In this document: positions 16,404 to 25,927 of the stretch, piece by piece
Layout: each line of letters opens with the position of its first letter
Position numbering within the stretch: position 1 is the stretch's first letter
DNA from: Pseudooceanicola pacificus
Lineage (GTDB): Bacteria; Pseudomonadota; Alphaproteobacteria; Rhodobacterales; Rhodobacteraceae
Reading direction: 5' to 3'
NCBI RefSeq assembly: GCF_009789075.1
Contig: NZ_WNXQ01000010.1
Span: forward strand, 1-64,000
DNA length: 64,000 nucleotides
Notes under the pieces: generated by a model
Database searches by the model: none
Seen by the model: only the letters and a program-made list of their open reading frames with translations
Told to the model about the DNA's origin: nothing
Program-made: the position numbers and the translations under genes

Positions 16404-17210
16404 TCAGGTCATCTTGTCGGTCCAGACCACGAATTCCAGCAGCGTGTTCGGCCCGAAGGTCTGCGTCAAAGGCACATCTGCGGCATCCCTGCCGCGCCCG
16501 ATCAGGATCCGCGCCAGTCGCGGCGTGTTGTTGCGCGGATCAAAGACCCACCAGCCACCGTCCAGATAGACCTCCATCCAGGCCGCGAAATCCCCGGGCG
16601 GATAGGGTTCGGGCTCGCCAAGATCGCTCAGATAGCCCGTGCAGTAGCGGGCCGGAATGTTCATGCAGCGGCAGAAGGTTATGGCGAGATGGGTGAAATC
16701 GCGGCACACGCCGGTCCGCCCGGCCAGGGTCTGGGATGCGGTGCGGGTCGCGTTTGCCGCCATATAGTCGAAAACCACGGTCTGGTGGACAAAATCGCAG
16801 ATCGCCTGGACCCTGCTCCACCCGGGCTCTGTGTTTTCGAACAGCCGCCAGGCCTGGTCGGACAGAAGATCCGTGTCGCAGTACCGGCTGCCAAGCAGGT
16901 AGACGAGCGTATCGAACGGCAGATCCTGCACCGCGTGCTGCGCCGCATCCGGCGCGACGGGGTCCAGCATCCCGCTGTCCCGGAAAATACCATCCGAGGA
17001 CAAGGTGAATTCGCCCGCCGGCGCAACCATCCGCGTGCACCAGTTCCCGAACCCGTCGCGGTAGCTTTCCAGCGGGACACTGGGAGAGGTCACCAGATAG
17101 TCGGCGCGCTCCAGATCGCCGAAGCGCGAGTAATGCACATTCAGCATCGCAATCATCGGCGTCGGCTGGGTGAACTCGTACCGCAGGCGGCAGCCAATGC
17201 TCATGCGCAT
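16404..17210 (-). CDS. Transglutaminase-like (COG1305) protein
   Basis: A protein of 268 residues. The N-terminal beta domain reads IGCRLRYEFTQPTPMIAMLN and contains YRDGFGNWCTR. The transglutaminase core follows, with the nucleophile Cys169 in AGRTGVCRDFTHLAI. The position of the usual catalytic His before the A-W pair is Ala (DFAAWMEVYLDGGWWVFDP), while the Asp in VFDP is kept, so classical Cys-His-Asp catalysis is doubtful. The start is uncertain. The ATG at 17210 begins exactly at the conserved domain. An in-frame ATG at 17270 would add 20 residues and overlap the upstream cysteine-repeat gene by 26 bases. Substrate unknown; family members include peptidase-like enzymes. Confidence 0.8.
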   Translation of the reverse strand: MRMSIGCRLRYEFTQPTPMIAMLNVHYSRFGDLERADYLVTSPSVPLESYRDGFGNWCTRMVAPAGEFTLSSDGIFRDSGMLDPVAPDAAQHAVQDLPFDTLVYLLGSRYCDTDLLSDQAWRLFENTEPGWSRVQAICDFVHQTVVFDYMAANATRTASQTLAGRTGVCRDFTHLAITFCRCMNIPARYCTGYLSDLGEPEPYPPGDFAAWMEVYLDGGWWVFDPRNNTPRLARILIGRGRDAADVPLTQTFGPNTLLEFVVWTDKMT

Positions 17211-17244
17211 GCCGGGCGTTTGGGACGGGTCGGATAGGGGCAGA

Positions 17245-18048
17245 TTATCGTTCAAGCGCGCAGACTCCATCAGTCAGTTGAAAACCGGGATCACAGGTCC
17301 AGCGGTTGCCGGATCGGTCGTAATGGGCGTTCTCGGGCAGCTTGATCGCGACGCAGCTGCGATCCTGGCGCTCGTATCCGCGCTCGCACCGCCATCCCGG
17401 CCCGTAGGTATCCGTGTCCAGCAGGGCGTTGGCCGGCAGCAGGACGGCATCGCAGCGGCCAGCAACCTCTACGAACCCTCGTTCGCAGCGCCATCCATCG
17501 CCGTAATCGGAATTGGTCAGGTAACCGTTTTCGGGCACCGCAATCGGAACGCAGGCGCCAGCGTCCACGGTGAAGCCGCGGTCGCAGGTCCAGCCGGTGC
17601 CCCCGGTGCTTTCGGTGAGGAAGGCGTGGTCGGGCAGGACGATCAACACGCAGCTGTCACGGTCCTGCCGATACCCGCGTTCGCACTGCCAGTCGTAACC
17701 CGAAGACTGCAGGAAGGCATTGGCGGGCACGGGGATCGCTTTGCAGGATGTCCCGCCCGATTCCTTGTATCCGCGCAGGCATTGCCACCCCGCCCCGTAG
17801 GATCGAGCCGAGGCATAGGCATGTTCCGGGATGTCGATGGCAATGCAGTCCGCGCCATCAATCCGGTAGCCGAGGTCACAGTTCCACCCCCCGCCATAGC
17901 TGCGCGGCTGCGCATTCGCCGGGACCGGCCCGGTCCCGTCCTGGGCAAAGACCGGAAAGGCGAGAGAGGCGATCATGCCGGCCATCGCAATCAGCTTGAC
18001 CAGAACGCGCCCGGGGGAGCGGCCTTTGGGATGCCAGCGGTGTTTCAT
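17245..18048 (-). CDS. Secreted cysteine-repeat protein with seven tandem repeats
   Basis: A protein of 267 residues. The basic N-terminus and hydrophobic stretch IAMAGMIASLAFPVFAQ form a Sec signal peptide with likely cleavage after AFA. The mature part is seven tandem units of about 30-35 residues with the pattern GW.C.RG(Y/F)......C..I..P.(N/H)A. Each unit has two cysteines spaced about 12 apart (examples GWQCLRGY and GWRCERGY), probably giving one disulphide per unit in the periplasm or outside the cell. No enzyme motif is present. The repeat resembles small disulphide modules used for binding, but I know no named family. The gene is read toward the transglutaminase-like gene and the two may form an operon. 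Confidence 0.8.
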   Translation of the reverse strand: MKHRWHPKGRSPGRVLVKLIAMAGMIASLAFPVFAQDGTGPVPANAQPRSYGGGWNCDLGYRIDGADCIAIDIPEHAYASARSYGAGWQCLRGYKESGGTSCKAIPVPANAFLQSSGYDWQCERGYRQDRDSCVLIVLPDHAFLTESTGGTGWTCDRGFTVDAGACVPIAVPENGYLTNSDYGDGWRCERGFVEVAGRCDAVLLPANALLDTDTYGPGWRCERGYERQDRSCVAIKLPENAHYDRSGNRWTCDPGFQLTDGVCALER

Positions 18049-18158
18049 GCAATCACCCTTCGCCTTCGGTGAAGGAACGCCTGCGCGCGGGCCCCGGACG
18101 GCCAGCCGCTCGTGAACCGGGCGGTGCCGGCATCCGGGAACCGTGCCATGCGCAGGCC

Positions 18159-18503
18159 CTACAGTTCGATCTCGGCAAGGCAGGCCTGCGCGATGTCGCG
18201 GTCAGGGGCATCGCTGCCGGGCACGGTCGCCCAACCGGCATCCATCAGCGCATCGCGCCTCTGATAGGTCGAGGCCGCCTTGATCGTGGCCAGCTTTGTG
18301 GTGCGCTCGGGATCGGTGCGTGCCATTTCCAGGCAGACCGGCACCATGGCGGTGACGACATCGTCATGGGCCATGGTCATGGCACGGTCGCTCGACGTGC
18401 TGCCGGTCACCCAGCCGCCCCAGGTAAAGCCGACGACGCCGACAAAGATCCCGCCGATTACCGCGCCATAGATACCGGGTTTGAGCCATTCGGGAGTGTT
18501 CAT
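18159..18503 (-). CDS. Membrane-anchored hypothetical protein, 114 residues
   Basis: The N-terminus has one membrane segment, GAVIGGIFVGVVGFTWGGWV (residues about 13-32), followed by a soluble part with a helical Cys-containing region (AMVPVCLEMARTDPERTTKL) and a second Cys near the C-terminus (QACLAEIEL), likely facing the periplasm. The N-terminal MNTPEWLKPGIYGA is typical of an unnamed alphaproteobacterial family that I recognise only by sight. The ATG at 18503 follows CGGAGGACTTTGA, a very strong ribosome site, and overlaps the stop of the upstream gene (ATGA). Confidence 0.75.
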   Translation of the reverse strand: MNTPEWLKPGIYGAVIGGIFVGVVGFTWGGWVTGSTSSDRAMTMAHDDVVTAMVPVCLEMARTDPERTTKLATIKAASTYQRRDALMDAGWATVPGSDAPDRDIAQACLAEIEL

Positions 18504-18808
18504 TCAAAGTCCTCCGACGGGGAAAGCGCCGTCTCGCTATTTTGGGTCGCAGTTCCTCGGTCCAGGCCAAGCAGCGTTTCCAGGTCGCGCTCGCTGGTCG
18601 ATCGCAGTTCGACACGTCCCGCCCTGCGTCCCCTGCCGCGAACGGTCAGAAACGTCGCCGTCCGCCGGTAGGCCGCAAAGCTGAGGCCCTCCAGAAGCTC
18701 TTCGTGAACGGTCACGTCGTAGTCGCCGGCGGGCAGTTCGTCCGTGTAGCCGGACAGCACAAACGGGTGTTGAAAGGTCACGGTCGAAGTGGTCGAGCGC
18801 ATGGCCAT
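18500..18808 (-). CDS. Hypothetical protein with PF..G...LPAG.YD motif, 102 residues
   Basis: Contains VTFQHPFVLSGYTDELPAGD followed by YDVTVHEELLEGLSFAAYRR near the N-terminus, the same motif as the 161-residue protein at 15606-16091. A beta-rich small domain with an acidic tail (ALSPSEDFE) is likely. The ATG at 18808 is chosen because CACGGAGACCAGT precedes it. The stop overlaps the ATG of the membrane-anchored 114-residue protein (ATGA), so the two are probably co-translated. Function unknown. Confidence 0.7.
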   Translation of the reverse strand: MAMRSTTSTVTFQHPFVLSGYTDELPAGDYDVTVHEELLEGLSFAAYRRTATFLTVRGRGRRAGRVELRSTSERDLETLLGLDRGTATQNSETALSPSEDFE

Positions 18809-19130
18809 ACTGGTCTCCGTGCTGCCTGCAGAGGTCCAGCACCGAGCGCGCCCCGTGGATCCGGGGAAGAGGCTCGGCCTGCTGGCATCCACACTTCTAC
18901 GCGGTGACGGACAGACAGGCCCTGACCCATGTTAGCTTGGCGCGCAATGGCAGGCCCGCAGGCACGACCTGTGCAACAGCATGGCACCGGACTGATCTGC
19001 GTCAGCCCGCGTGGGCCCGCAATCGTGCAGGATGCAGGCAATCCGAAACCGTGGCCCCCGGTCCTGGCGCACCCAGCCAGTTGGCCCCCGGCCCCGCCGC
19101 ACTCGGGACCCACCAGACAAGGACACGACG
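18809..19130. other. Divergent intergenic region, no supported gene
   Basis: About 320 bases between the starts of the 102-residue gene (minus) and the NTF2-like gene (plus). Open frames here lack ribosome sites and look like composition artefacts. Promoters for both flanking genes must lie here, but no convincing -35/-10 pair or palindrome was seen. Confidence 0.5.
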
Positions 19131-19541
19131 ATGACCGCTGCCGCTATCCTCAGCCCACTCGACCACGCCGCACACAAGACCCGCAAGCCCTCTCCGCTGG
19201 ACCTGGACACCCTCTGGGACATGGAAGAGCGGTTCTGGACCAGCGGCGCCGACAATGCCCGCGCCACGACGGCCGATTACGCCGTCATGATCTTTCCCTA
19301 TCCGCCGGGGATCATTCAGGGCGACCAGATCTGGCATGGCCTCAAGCGCAGAACCGGCTGGCGGTCGGTCGCAATGGCCGAGCGCAGGGCGACGCAATGC
19401 GGCGATATCGTCATCCTCAGCTATCGCGCCTCGGCCGAAAAAGCCGATGTGCCGATCTACGAAGCTTTCTGTGCCTCGACCTATCTGAACGATGCGGGCA
19501 GCTGGTTGCGCACGTCACATCAGCAAACGCCGGCCGTCTGA
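19131..19541 (+). CDS. NTF2/SnoaL-like fold protein, 136 residues
   Basis: A small cytosolic protein with a cone-shaped NTF2-like fold suggested by DLDTLWDMEERFWTSGADNA, then TADYAVMIFPYPPGIIQGDQ and a C-terminal IVILSYRASAE and EAFCASTYLNDAGSWLR. Similar proteins are annotated as DUF4440 or nuclear-transport-factor-2-like and have no fixed function. The ATG at 19131 follows ACAAGGACACGACG (good spacing); longer in-frame extensions upstream are low-complexity. It is followed by a strong hairpin and converges with the dehydrogenase gene at 19695. Confidence 0.75.
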   Translation: MTAAAILSPLDHAAHKTRKPSPLDLDTLWDMEERFWTSGADNARATTADYAVMIFPYPPGIIQGDQIWHGLKRRTGWRSVAMAERRATQCGDIVILSYRASAEKADVPIYEAFCASTYLNDAGSWLRTSHQQTPAV

Positions 19542-19627
19542 GCGGCGCGCGGCGCCCCGTCTTTGCGTGAACTGACGGCGGGGCCGCTTCCGGTCGGACT
19601 TCGGTGACGCAAGCCACGCCCGTGATG

Positions 19628-19657
19628 GCGGGCCAGCGCAACAAGCGCTCGGCCCGC
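19628..19657. terminator. Strong hairpin between convergent genes
   Basis: GCGGGCCAGCGC pairs with GCGCT(C)GGCCCGC, a 12-bp stem with one bulged C and loop AACAA. It lies between the ends of the NTF2-like and dehydrogenase genes. No U-run follows, so the terminator role is by position. Confidence 0.4.
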
Positions 19658-19694
19658 GCGTTACCTCAGGCGTTTTCCACCGCGGGTCCGGGCG

Positions 19695-20603
19695 TCACGA
19701 CCCTGTGTTCGGCCCATTGCCCAGCGTGCCGTCCCCGATCCGCTGGTACATGTCCAGCAGGGCCACGATATCGCGGTCGCGGTAGCCCAGGCCAAGCGCC
19801 ATCTGGTACATCTCGCGCACCAGCGAGGCCATCGGCATCGGCTGTCCCAGACCGCGGGCGACCTCGACAGCCAGCGCCACGTCCTTTTCCCCCAGCTGCA
19901 TCTTGAACCCGGGGTCATAGTTCCGTTTCAGCGCATTCGGGAAACGCTTGGTGAAATGATGCGAGCGCCCGCCGCTCTGCGACAGCACATCGTAGAGCCG
20001 TTCGGGATCGACCCCGGCGCGGGTGCCCATGGCAAAGGCCTCGGACGCCACCAGCACATTGCCCATCGTCATCACGTTGTTCACCAGCTTCACCACCTTG
20101 GCGGTGCCCACATCGCCGGTGTGCAGCAGCGACGCGCCCAGCAGTTCCAGCACGGGGCGGGCGGCGTCGATATCCGCCTCGGCCCCGCCGACCAGCAGCA
20201 CCAGCGACCCGGCGCGCGCCTCGGCCGGGCCGCCGCTGACAGGAACGTCCAGCGGGCGCAGGCCACTTTCGGCGCAGGCCGCGGCGAGGTCCTTCATCGT
20301 ATCGGGGTCGATCGAGCTCATCTCGACCACCAGCGCGCCGGGTTTCGCATGGGCCAGCACGCCGCCCTCGGCCATCCAGGCCGTCCGCACGATCTGCGAA
20401 TTGGGCAGGCTGCAGACGATCACATCGGCATCGCCAACCGCATGGGCCAGGTCGTTTGTCGCCTCCAGCCCGTCGGCCCGCAGGGCGGTCACGCTCTCCT
20501 GGCTCAGGTCGTAGCCGGTCACCTCGCACCCGGACTCGTGCAGCCGCCGGGCCATGTTGCCGCCCATCAGGCCGATGCCGACCACCGCGATCTTTCCGTG
20601 CAT
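19695..20603 (-). CDS. NAD(P)-dependent 3-hydroxyisobutyrate-dehydrogenase-family oxidoreductase
   Basis: A protein of 302 residues of the beta-hydroxyacid dehydrogenase family. The N-terminal nucleotide-binding motif is GIGLMGGNMARRL, then SLPNSQIVR. The substrate motif is VPVSGGPAEARAGSLVLLVG, and the catalytic Lys lies in KVVKLVNNVMTMGN. Enzymes of this family oxidise 3-hydroxyacids such as 3-hydroxyisobutyrate, tartronate semialdehyde or 2-hydroxymethylglutarate. The exact substrate cannot be read here. The gene stands alone, downstream of the RND efflux genes with 138 bp between, and is probably not part of their operon. Confidence 0.9.
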   Translation of the reverse strand: MHGKIAVVGIGLMGGNMARRLHESGCEVTGYDLSQESVTALRADGLEATNDLAHAVGDADVIVCSLPNSQIVRTAWMAEGGVLAHAKPGALVVEMSSIDPDTMKDLAAACAESGLRPLDVPVSGGPAEARAGSLVLLVGGAEADIDAARPVLELLGASLLHTGDVGTAKVVKLVNNVMTMGNVLVASEAFAMGTRAGVDPERLYDVLSQSGGRSHHFTKRFPNALKRNYDPGFKMQLGEKDVALAVEVARGLGQPMPMASLVREMYQMALGLGYRDRDIVALLDMYQRIGDGTLGNGPNTGS

Positions 20604-20741
20604 TGCGATCCTCCCTTTGCCCTGCGCCCAAGGCTAGAGGCACGCCCGCGGATTGTCATCCGGCCCGGTCGCGCCCTGCGCGGAAACTGGCGCCCCGGCG
20701 ATGCGGGACGCAAGCAGATGACATCAGCGTGGCGGGCCGGG

Positions 20742-23700
20742 TCAGCCGTGTTCGAGCACCGGCGGGGTTGTCGCGGGCTTGGCCTTGGGGTCTTCCGGCG
20801 CCGGTTGGTGCCGTTTGCTGCGGCCAAAGAGGCGCTGCACCACGACAAAGAAGAGCGGCACGAAGATCACGCCCAGCACGGTGCCGGTGAGCGTTCCGCC
20901 CAGCACGGCCGTGCCCACGGCGGTACGCCCGCCCGACCCCGCCCCGGTCGACAGCGCCAGCGGCACGACGCCCAGGGAAAACGCCATCGAGGTCATGATG
21001 ATCGGCCGGAACCGTTGCCGCGCGGCGGTGATCGTGGCGTCCAGCAGCTTGTCACCGGCCTCATACCGCTCGCGCGCGAATTCCACGATCAGGATGGCGT
21101 TCTTGCCGGTCAGGCCGATCACCGTCAGCAGGCCGACCTGAAAGAAGACGCCATTCTCGAACCCGAACCAATAGGCCCCGAACAGCGTGCCCAGCACCCC
21201 GATGGGCATCACCAGCATCACCGACAGCGGGATCGCCCAGCTTTCGTACAGCGCCGCAAGGCAGAGGAAGATCGCCGCCAGCGACAGGGCGTAGAGCAGC
21301 GGCGCCTGCCCGCCGGATTCGCGTTCCTCCAGCGACAGGCCGGTCCATGAGATGGCATAGCCCGGCGGCAACTGCCCGGCGAGGCGCTCCATCTCGGCCA
21401 TGGCCTCGCCCGAGGCGACGCCGGGCGCCGGAGAGCCCTGGATCTGCATCGAGGGGATGCCGGAATAACGGGTCAGGCCCTGCGGCCCGTACTGCCAGCT
21501 TTCGGAGGTGAAATTGGCAAATGGCACCAGCTCGCCCGAGGCATTGCGCACCCGCCATTTCCGCATATCGGATGGCAGGGCACGGGCCCCGGCCTCGCCC
21601 TGGACATAGACCCGCTTGATCCGGCCGTTGTCGTTGAAATCGTTCACGTATCGCCCGGCCCAGGCAATCGAGAGCGTGTTGCCCACATCCGCCGGGGTCA
21701 CCCCAAGCGCACCGGCCGCCCGCCAGTCGATATCCAGCTTGAACTGCGCCGCGTCCTCCAGCCCCGAGGGGCGGGCCGAGGCGATCAGCGGGCTCTGCGC
21801 CGCCATGCCGAGCAGCTGGTTGCGGGCCTCCAGCAGTTGCTCATGGGTCTGCCCGCCAAGCGCCTGCAGGTAGAAGTCGAACCCCGAGATATTGCCCAGC
21901 TCGGGCACCGCCGGGGGCACGATGGGAAAGACGAAAGCGTCCTGGATCTGCGAAAACGCCCCGAAGGCACGCCCCGCCACGGCCTGCGCGCTCTGGTCCG
22001 GGCGGGGGCGGTCCTCCCAGTCCTTGAGGCGGATGAAAGCCAGGCCCATGTTCTGCCCCTGCCCGGCGAAGGAGAACCCGACCACGCCGAAAGAGGAATC
22101 CACGTTCTCGGCCTCGTTGTTCACGAAATGCGCCTGCACGTCCTCGACCACGGCCAGGGTACGTTCGGCGGTGGCGCCGGTGGGCGCCTGGATCAGGGTC
22201 AGCAGGATGCCCTGATCCTCGTTCGGCAGGAATCCGGTGGGCGTGTTCATGAACAGCCACCCCAGCCCGCCACCCAGGGCGAGGTACAGCACGATGATGC
22301 GCAGCGGACGGCGGATGACATAGCCGACGGTGCCCGCATAGCCCCGGGTGATCCCGTTGAACCCGCGGTTGAACCAGGCCAGCGGACCGCGCCGCTTGCC
22401 CGGCCGCTTGGGCCTGAGGATCGTCGCGCAGAGGGCGGGTGTCAGCGTCAGTGCCACCACCACCGACAGCAGCATGGCCGAGACGATGGTGATCGAGAAC
22501 TGGCGATAGATCACCCCCGTCGAGCCGCCGAAAAAGGCCATCGGCACGAACACCGCCGACAGCACCAGCGCCACGCCGATCAGCGCCCCGGTGATCTGGC
22601 CCATCGACTTGCGCGTCGCGTCGCGCGGGGACAGGCCTTCCTCCTCCATGATCCGCTCGACGTTCTCGACCACCACGATGGCGTCGTCGACCAGCAGGCC
22701 GATGGCCAGCACCATCGCCAGCATGGTCAGGGTGTTGATGGTAAATCCGAATGCGCCCAGGATCGCGAATGTCCCCAGGATCACGACCGGCACCGCCAGC
22801 GTGGGAATGATCGTCGCGCGGAAGTTCTGCAGGAACAGCAGCATCACGAGGAAGACCAGCACGATGGCCTCGAACAGGGTCTTTTCCACCTCGTGGATCG
22901 AGATCTCGATGAACGGGGTGGTGTCGTAGGGGATGACGTATTCCACGCCCTCGGGGAAGAACTGCGAGAATTCTTCGATCCGGGTTTTCACCAGCTCTGC
23001 CGTATCCAGCGCATTGGCGCCCGAGGCCAGCTGCAGCGCCATGCCCGATGCGGGCTTGCCGTTGAACCGCGCGATGGTGGCGTAATCCTGCGCCCCGATC
23101 TCGACCCGGGCGACATCCTGCAGCAGCACAAGCCCGCCATCGGTTTCGGCGCGCAGCACGATGTTGCGGAAATCCTCGGGCGTGGTCAGCAGGGACTGCG
23201 CGGTGATCGTGGCGTTCAGCTGCTGGCCCTCGACCGCGGGCAGCGTGCCAAAGGCCCCGGCCGAGATCTGCGCATTCTGCGCCGAGACCGCGTTGACCAC
23301 ATCCGAGGGCGTCATCTCGAACGCTGCCAGCTTGGACGGGTCCAGCCAGATCCGCATGGCATATTGCGCACCAAAGACCTGCGCGCCGCCGACGCCCTCG
23401 ATCCGGCTGAATTCGTCGACCAGGTTGGTGTTCATGTAATCCGACAGGTCGGTCTGATCCAGCCGCCCGTCCGACGAGAGCAGCGCGATCACCATGAAGA
23501 AGGAGGACGAGGCCTTTTGCACCCGCACCCCCTGTCGCTGGACCACCTCGGGCAGCAGCGGCGTGGCCTGGGCCAGCTTGTTCTGCACCTGAACCTGCGC
23601 CACGTCGGCATTGGTCCCGGCCTCGAAGGTCAGGGTCAGCGACGAGGTCCCCGCCGAGGTCGAGTTGGAGGACATGTAGCGCAGGCCGTCCAGCCCGGTC

Positions 23701-23906
23701 ATCTGCTGTTCGATCACCTGGGTGACCGTGTTCGCCACCGTCTCGGCCGAGGCGCCGGGATAGACCGCCGAGACCTGGACCGAGGGCGGCGCGATCTGCG
23801 GATATTGCGCGATCGGCAGGGTCAGCACCGACAGCAGGCCGACCCCCATGATCAGGATGGAAATCACCCAGGCAAAGACCGGACGGTCGATGAAGAAACG
23901 TGCCAT
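20742..23906 (-). CDS. RND multidrug efflux pump, inner-membrane permease (HAE1 family)
   Basis: A protein of 1,054 residues, the usual length for AcrB/MexB-type pumps that expel hydrophobic compounds using the proton gradient. The N-terminus [20 protein letters not shown] is family-typical. The paired Asp residues of the proton relay are seen in [20 protein letters not shown]. Twelve membrane segments and two large periplasmic loops fit. The ATG at 23906 follows GCAGGAGAGCACATC. It lies 31 bp after the adaptor gene, in the same operon. No outer-membrane channel gene is present in the window, so a TolC-like partner must be encoded elsewhere. Confidence 0.95.
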   Translation of the reverse strand: MARFFIDRPVFAWVISILIMGVGLLSVLTLPIAQYPQIAPPSVQVSAVYPGASAETVANTVTQVIEQQMTGLDGLRYMSSNSTSAGTSSLTLTFEAGTNADVAQVQVQNKLAQATPLLPEVVQRQGVRVQKASSSFFMVIALLSSDGRLDQTDLSDYMNTNLVDEFSRIEGVGGAQVFGAQYAMRIWLDPSKLAAFEMTPSDVVNAVSAQNAQISAGAFGTLPAVEGQQLNATITAQSLLTTPEDFRNIVLRAETDGGLVLLQDVARVEIGAQDYATIARFNGKPASGMALQLASGANALDTAELVKTRIEEFSQFFPEGVEYVIPYDTTPFIEISIHEVEKTLFEAIVLVFLVMLLFLQNFRATIIPTLAVPVVILGTFAILGAFGFTINTLTMLAMVLAIGLLVDDAIVVVENVERIMEEEGLSPRDATRKSMGQITGALIGVALVLSAVFVPMAFFGGSTGVIYRQFSITIVSAMLLSVVVALTLTPALCATILRPKRPGKRRGPLAWFNRGFNGITRGYAGTVGYVIRRPLRIIVLYLALGGGLGWLFMNTPTGFLPNEDQGILLTLIQAPTGATAERTLAVVEDVQAHFVNNEAENVDSSFGVVGFSFAGQGQNMGLAFIRLKDWEDRPRPDQSAQAVAGRAFGAFSQIQDAFVFPIVPPAVPELGNISGFDFYLQALGGQTHEQLLEARNQLLGMAAQSPLIASARPSGLEDAAQFKLDIDWRAAGALGVTPADVGNTLSIAWAGRYVNDFNDNGRIKRVYVQGEAGARALPSDMRKWRVRNASGELVPFANFTSESWQYGPQGLTRYSGIPSMQIQGSPAPGVASGEAMAEMERLAGQLPPGYAISWTGLSLEERESGGQAPLLYALSLAAIFLCLAALYESWAIPLSVMLVMPIGVLGTLFGAYWFGFENGVFFQVGLLTVIGLTGKNAILIVEFARERYEAGDKLLDATITAARQRFRPIIMTSMAFSLGVVPLALSTGAGSGGRTAVGTAVLGGTLTGTVLGVIFVPLFFVVVQRLFGRSKRHQPAPEDPKAKPATTPPVLEHG

Positions 23907-23937
23907 GATGTGCTCTCCTGCGCCGGGCGCGGCGGGG

Positions 23938-25107
23938 TCAGTCGGAAACGGTGGCGGTGTCGGCGGCAGGGGTGGGGGCGGGGGCGCGTTCCTCGGCGGT
24001 GACGGCCATGCCGGGGGCGACCTTCTGCAGGCCGGCCACGATGACGCGGTCACCCGCGGCCAGCCCCTTGCTGACCACCCAGTTGGACCCGCTGTCGCGC
24101 AGGATCGTCAGCTCGCGCGATTCCACCACGCCCTCGGCCGTCACCACCATCGCCACCGGGCGGCCGCGCCGATCGCGGCTGACGCCCTCTTGCGGGACAA
24201 GCACCGCATCGGGGATATCGCCCTGCGGCATCTCGACCTGCACATACATGCCGGGCAGCAGGAACTGGTCGGGGTTCGGGAACTGCAGCCGCAGCACGAT
24301 AACGCCGGTCTGCTCGTTCACATGCGGTTCGGCCGCCGACAGCTTGCCGGTGTGCTCGTATGTCTCGCCATCCGCCAGGCGCAGGGTGACCTCGGCATTC
24401 TCGTCCTCGCGCAGCGTGGTGCTAGACCTGCGCCAGCGCAGGATCTCGGCCGCCGACTGGGTCACATCCACATTGACCGGGTCCAGGCTGCGGATCACCG
24501 TCAGCGCCGTCGCCTGGCCGGATGTGACAAGCGCCCCCTGCGACACCTGGCTCAGCCCCGCCGTGCCGGCAATGGGCGCCCGGATCACCGTGCGCTCCAG
24601 GTCGATCTCGGCGGCCAGCACATTGGCCTCGGCAACCTTGACCGCAGCCGCCGCCACATCGCGCTGCGCCAGGGCGTCGTCCAGGTTCTGCTGGCTGGTC
24701 ACAGCACGTTCGCGCAGGGTGGCCTGACGCTCGGCCTCGCGCGCGGCGGATTTCTCCTGCGCCTCGGCCTGGGCCAGCTGGGCATCCGCCGCCGCCTTGG
24801 CCGCGCGATAGCTGGCATCGTCGATCCGGTAGAGCGCGTCGCCCTTTTCGACCGGCTTGCCCTCGTCGAACAGCCGTTCGGTGATCAGACCGCTGACCTG
24901 CGGCCGCACCTCGGCCACGCCCGAGGCATTGACGCGGCCCGGCAGCGTGGCCGTCAGGGTGACATCCTCCGATTTGAGCGTGACCACGGTCACCGCCGGC
25001 GGCGGACGCTGCCCGCCCTGCTGCGCCACCGCCTGCGAAGCGAGCGTCAGCGAAAACGCCGCCACGGCGATCAGCCGGAGGGGTCTGGAATACGATCTTG
25101 GGTGCAT
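23938..25107 (-). CDS. RND efflux periplasmic adaptor (membrane-fusion protein)
   Basis: A protein of 389 residues. A signal peptide ([15 protein letters not shown]) without a lipobox Cys directs it to the periplasm. The lipoyl-like half motifs are [20 protein letters not shown] and [20 protein letters not shown], with an alpha-helical hairpin (residues about 105-170) between them, then beta-barrel and membrane-proximal domains. It links the permease to an outer-membrane channel. It is the first gene of the efflux operon and is divergent from the TetR repressor, with a perfect operator between the two. Confidence 0.93.
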   Translation of the reverse strand: MHPRSYSRPLRLIAVAAFSLTLASQAVAQQGGQRPPPAVTVVTLKSEDVTLTATLPGRVNASGVAEVRPQVSGLITERLFDEGKPVEKGDALYRIDDASYRAAKAAADAQLAQAEAQEKSAAREAERQATLRERAVTSQQNLDDALAQRDVAAAAVKVAEANVLAAEIDLERTVIRAPIAGTAGLSQVSQGALVTSGQATALTVIRSLDPVNVDVTQSAAEILRWRRSSTTLREDENAEVTLRLADGETYEHTGKLSAAEPHVNEQTGVIVLRLQFPNPDQFLLPGMYVQVEMPQGDIPDAVLVPQEGVSRDRRGRPVAMVVTAEGVVESRELTILRDSGSNWVVSKGLAAGDRVIVAGLQKVAPGMAVTAEERAPAPTPAADTATVSD

Positions 25108-25169
25108 GGCGAGGCTCCGGGAATGCCTTCAGGCGCGGTCGCGCCGTAACTCTGGCACCGCGATAAGGA

Positions 25170-25191
25170 AACTTTACGGTTTTGTAAAGTT
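25170..25191. promoter_or_regulatory. Operator of the RND efflux operon / TetR regulator
   Basis: AACTTTAC-GGTTTT-GTAAAGTT is a perfect 8-bp inverted repeat with a 6-base spacer. It lies in the 139-bp divergent region, 56 bp before the TetR start and 63 bp before the adaptor start. Size and location fit an AcrR-like repressor site. Confidence 0.7.
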
Positions 25192-25246
25192 GACTTATTC
25201 TGCAACTGCGAGAAAGATGGCGGCAGTGGTCAGGAGGAGGTCATTC

Positions 25247-25927
25247 ATGGCGCAGGATCCCTGCGACAGTGGTGAAAGGGCGCGCCGCCGTGGCCGCCCC
25301 GTGCAGATCGACCCCGAACGCCGGGTGGAGCTTGTCCTGAACGCCACCGCCACCCTGCTGTCCGGGCGCAGCCTGGGCGATGTGACGGTGTCGGATATCG
25401 CCGCCGCAGCGGGCATGTCGAAACGCACGATCTACGCCATGTTCGACACGCGCGAGGCGCTGCTGTCGGCCTGCTTCACCCGGATCCACGAAACGATCCT
25501 GCGCCCGCTCGACCCCGAAGAGCAGGCCCTGCCCCTGCCGGAACGGCTGCGGCTGCTGCTGACCCTGCACAAGCCCAAGGGTATGGAATCCACCTCGCTG
25601 GAATGGCTGCGCTCCATCGTGGCGCAGGCCCGCACCAATCCTGATCTCGCCCGGCCCGGCATCCGCTCGCGGCACCTGTTGCTGGCCCGCATCTGCGCCG
25701 AGCTGCGGCGCGAGCGTGACGGCGGCGGGCTCGACCTGACGGACCAGGGGATCGAGGAATGCGGCACCATCCTGATGGACATGGCGTTTGAAAACGCGCT
25801 CACCTGCCTGCTGGACCCGCAGGCCCGCCCGGGCCCCGAAACCCGGGACCGCAGGCGCGACCTGGCGATCGCGATCTTCCTGGACGGGATCGCCGGTTAC
25901 CGGCCGCCGGACGGCTCAGGCACCTGA
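25247..25927 (+). CDS. TetR/AcrR-family repressor of the RND efflux genes
   Basis: A protein of 226 residues. The N-terminal helix-turn-helix reads VSDIAAAAGMSKRTIYAMFD, TetR-like with the TIYxxF end, preceded by an Arg-rich tail (ERARRRGRPVQIDPERR). The C-terminal region is the ligand-binding helical domain. The ATG at 25247 follows CAGGAGGAGGTCATTC, a very strong ribosome site. An upstream in-frame ATG at 25217 is less well placed. It likely represses the divergent efflux operon and itself through the palindrome at 25170-25191. Its 3' end overlaps the end of the antiporter subunit G gene by 31 bp in opposite direction. Confidence 0.9.
   Translation: MAQDPCDSGERARRRGRPVQIDPERRVELVLNATATLLSGRSLGDVTVSDIAAAAGMSKRTIYAMFDTREALLSACFTRIHETILRPLDPEEQALPLPERLRLLLTLHKPKGMESTSLEWLRSIVAQARTNPDLARPGIRSRHLLLARICAELRRERDGGGLDLTDQGIEECGTILMDMAFENALTCLLDPQARPGPETRDRRRDLAIAIFLDGIAGYRPPDGSGT

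Noticed and set aside
21837..24002. Long plus-strand frame across the RND permease gene
   Set aside because: Antisense artefact of the permease gene, with low-complexity product and no ribosome site.
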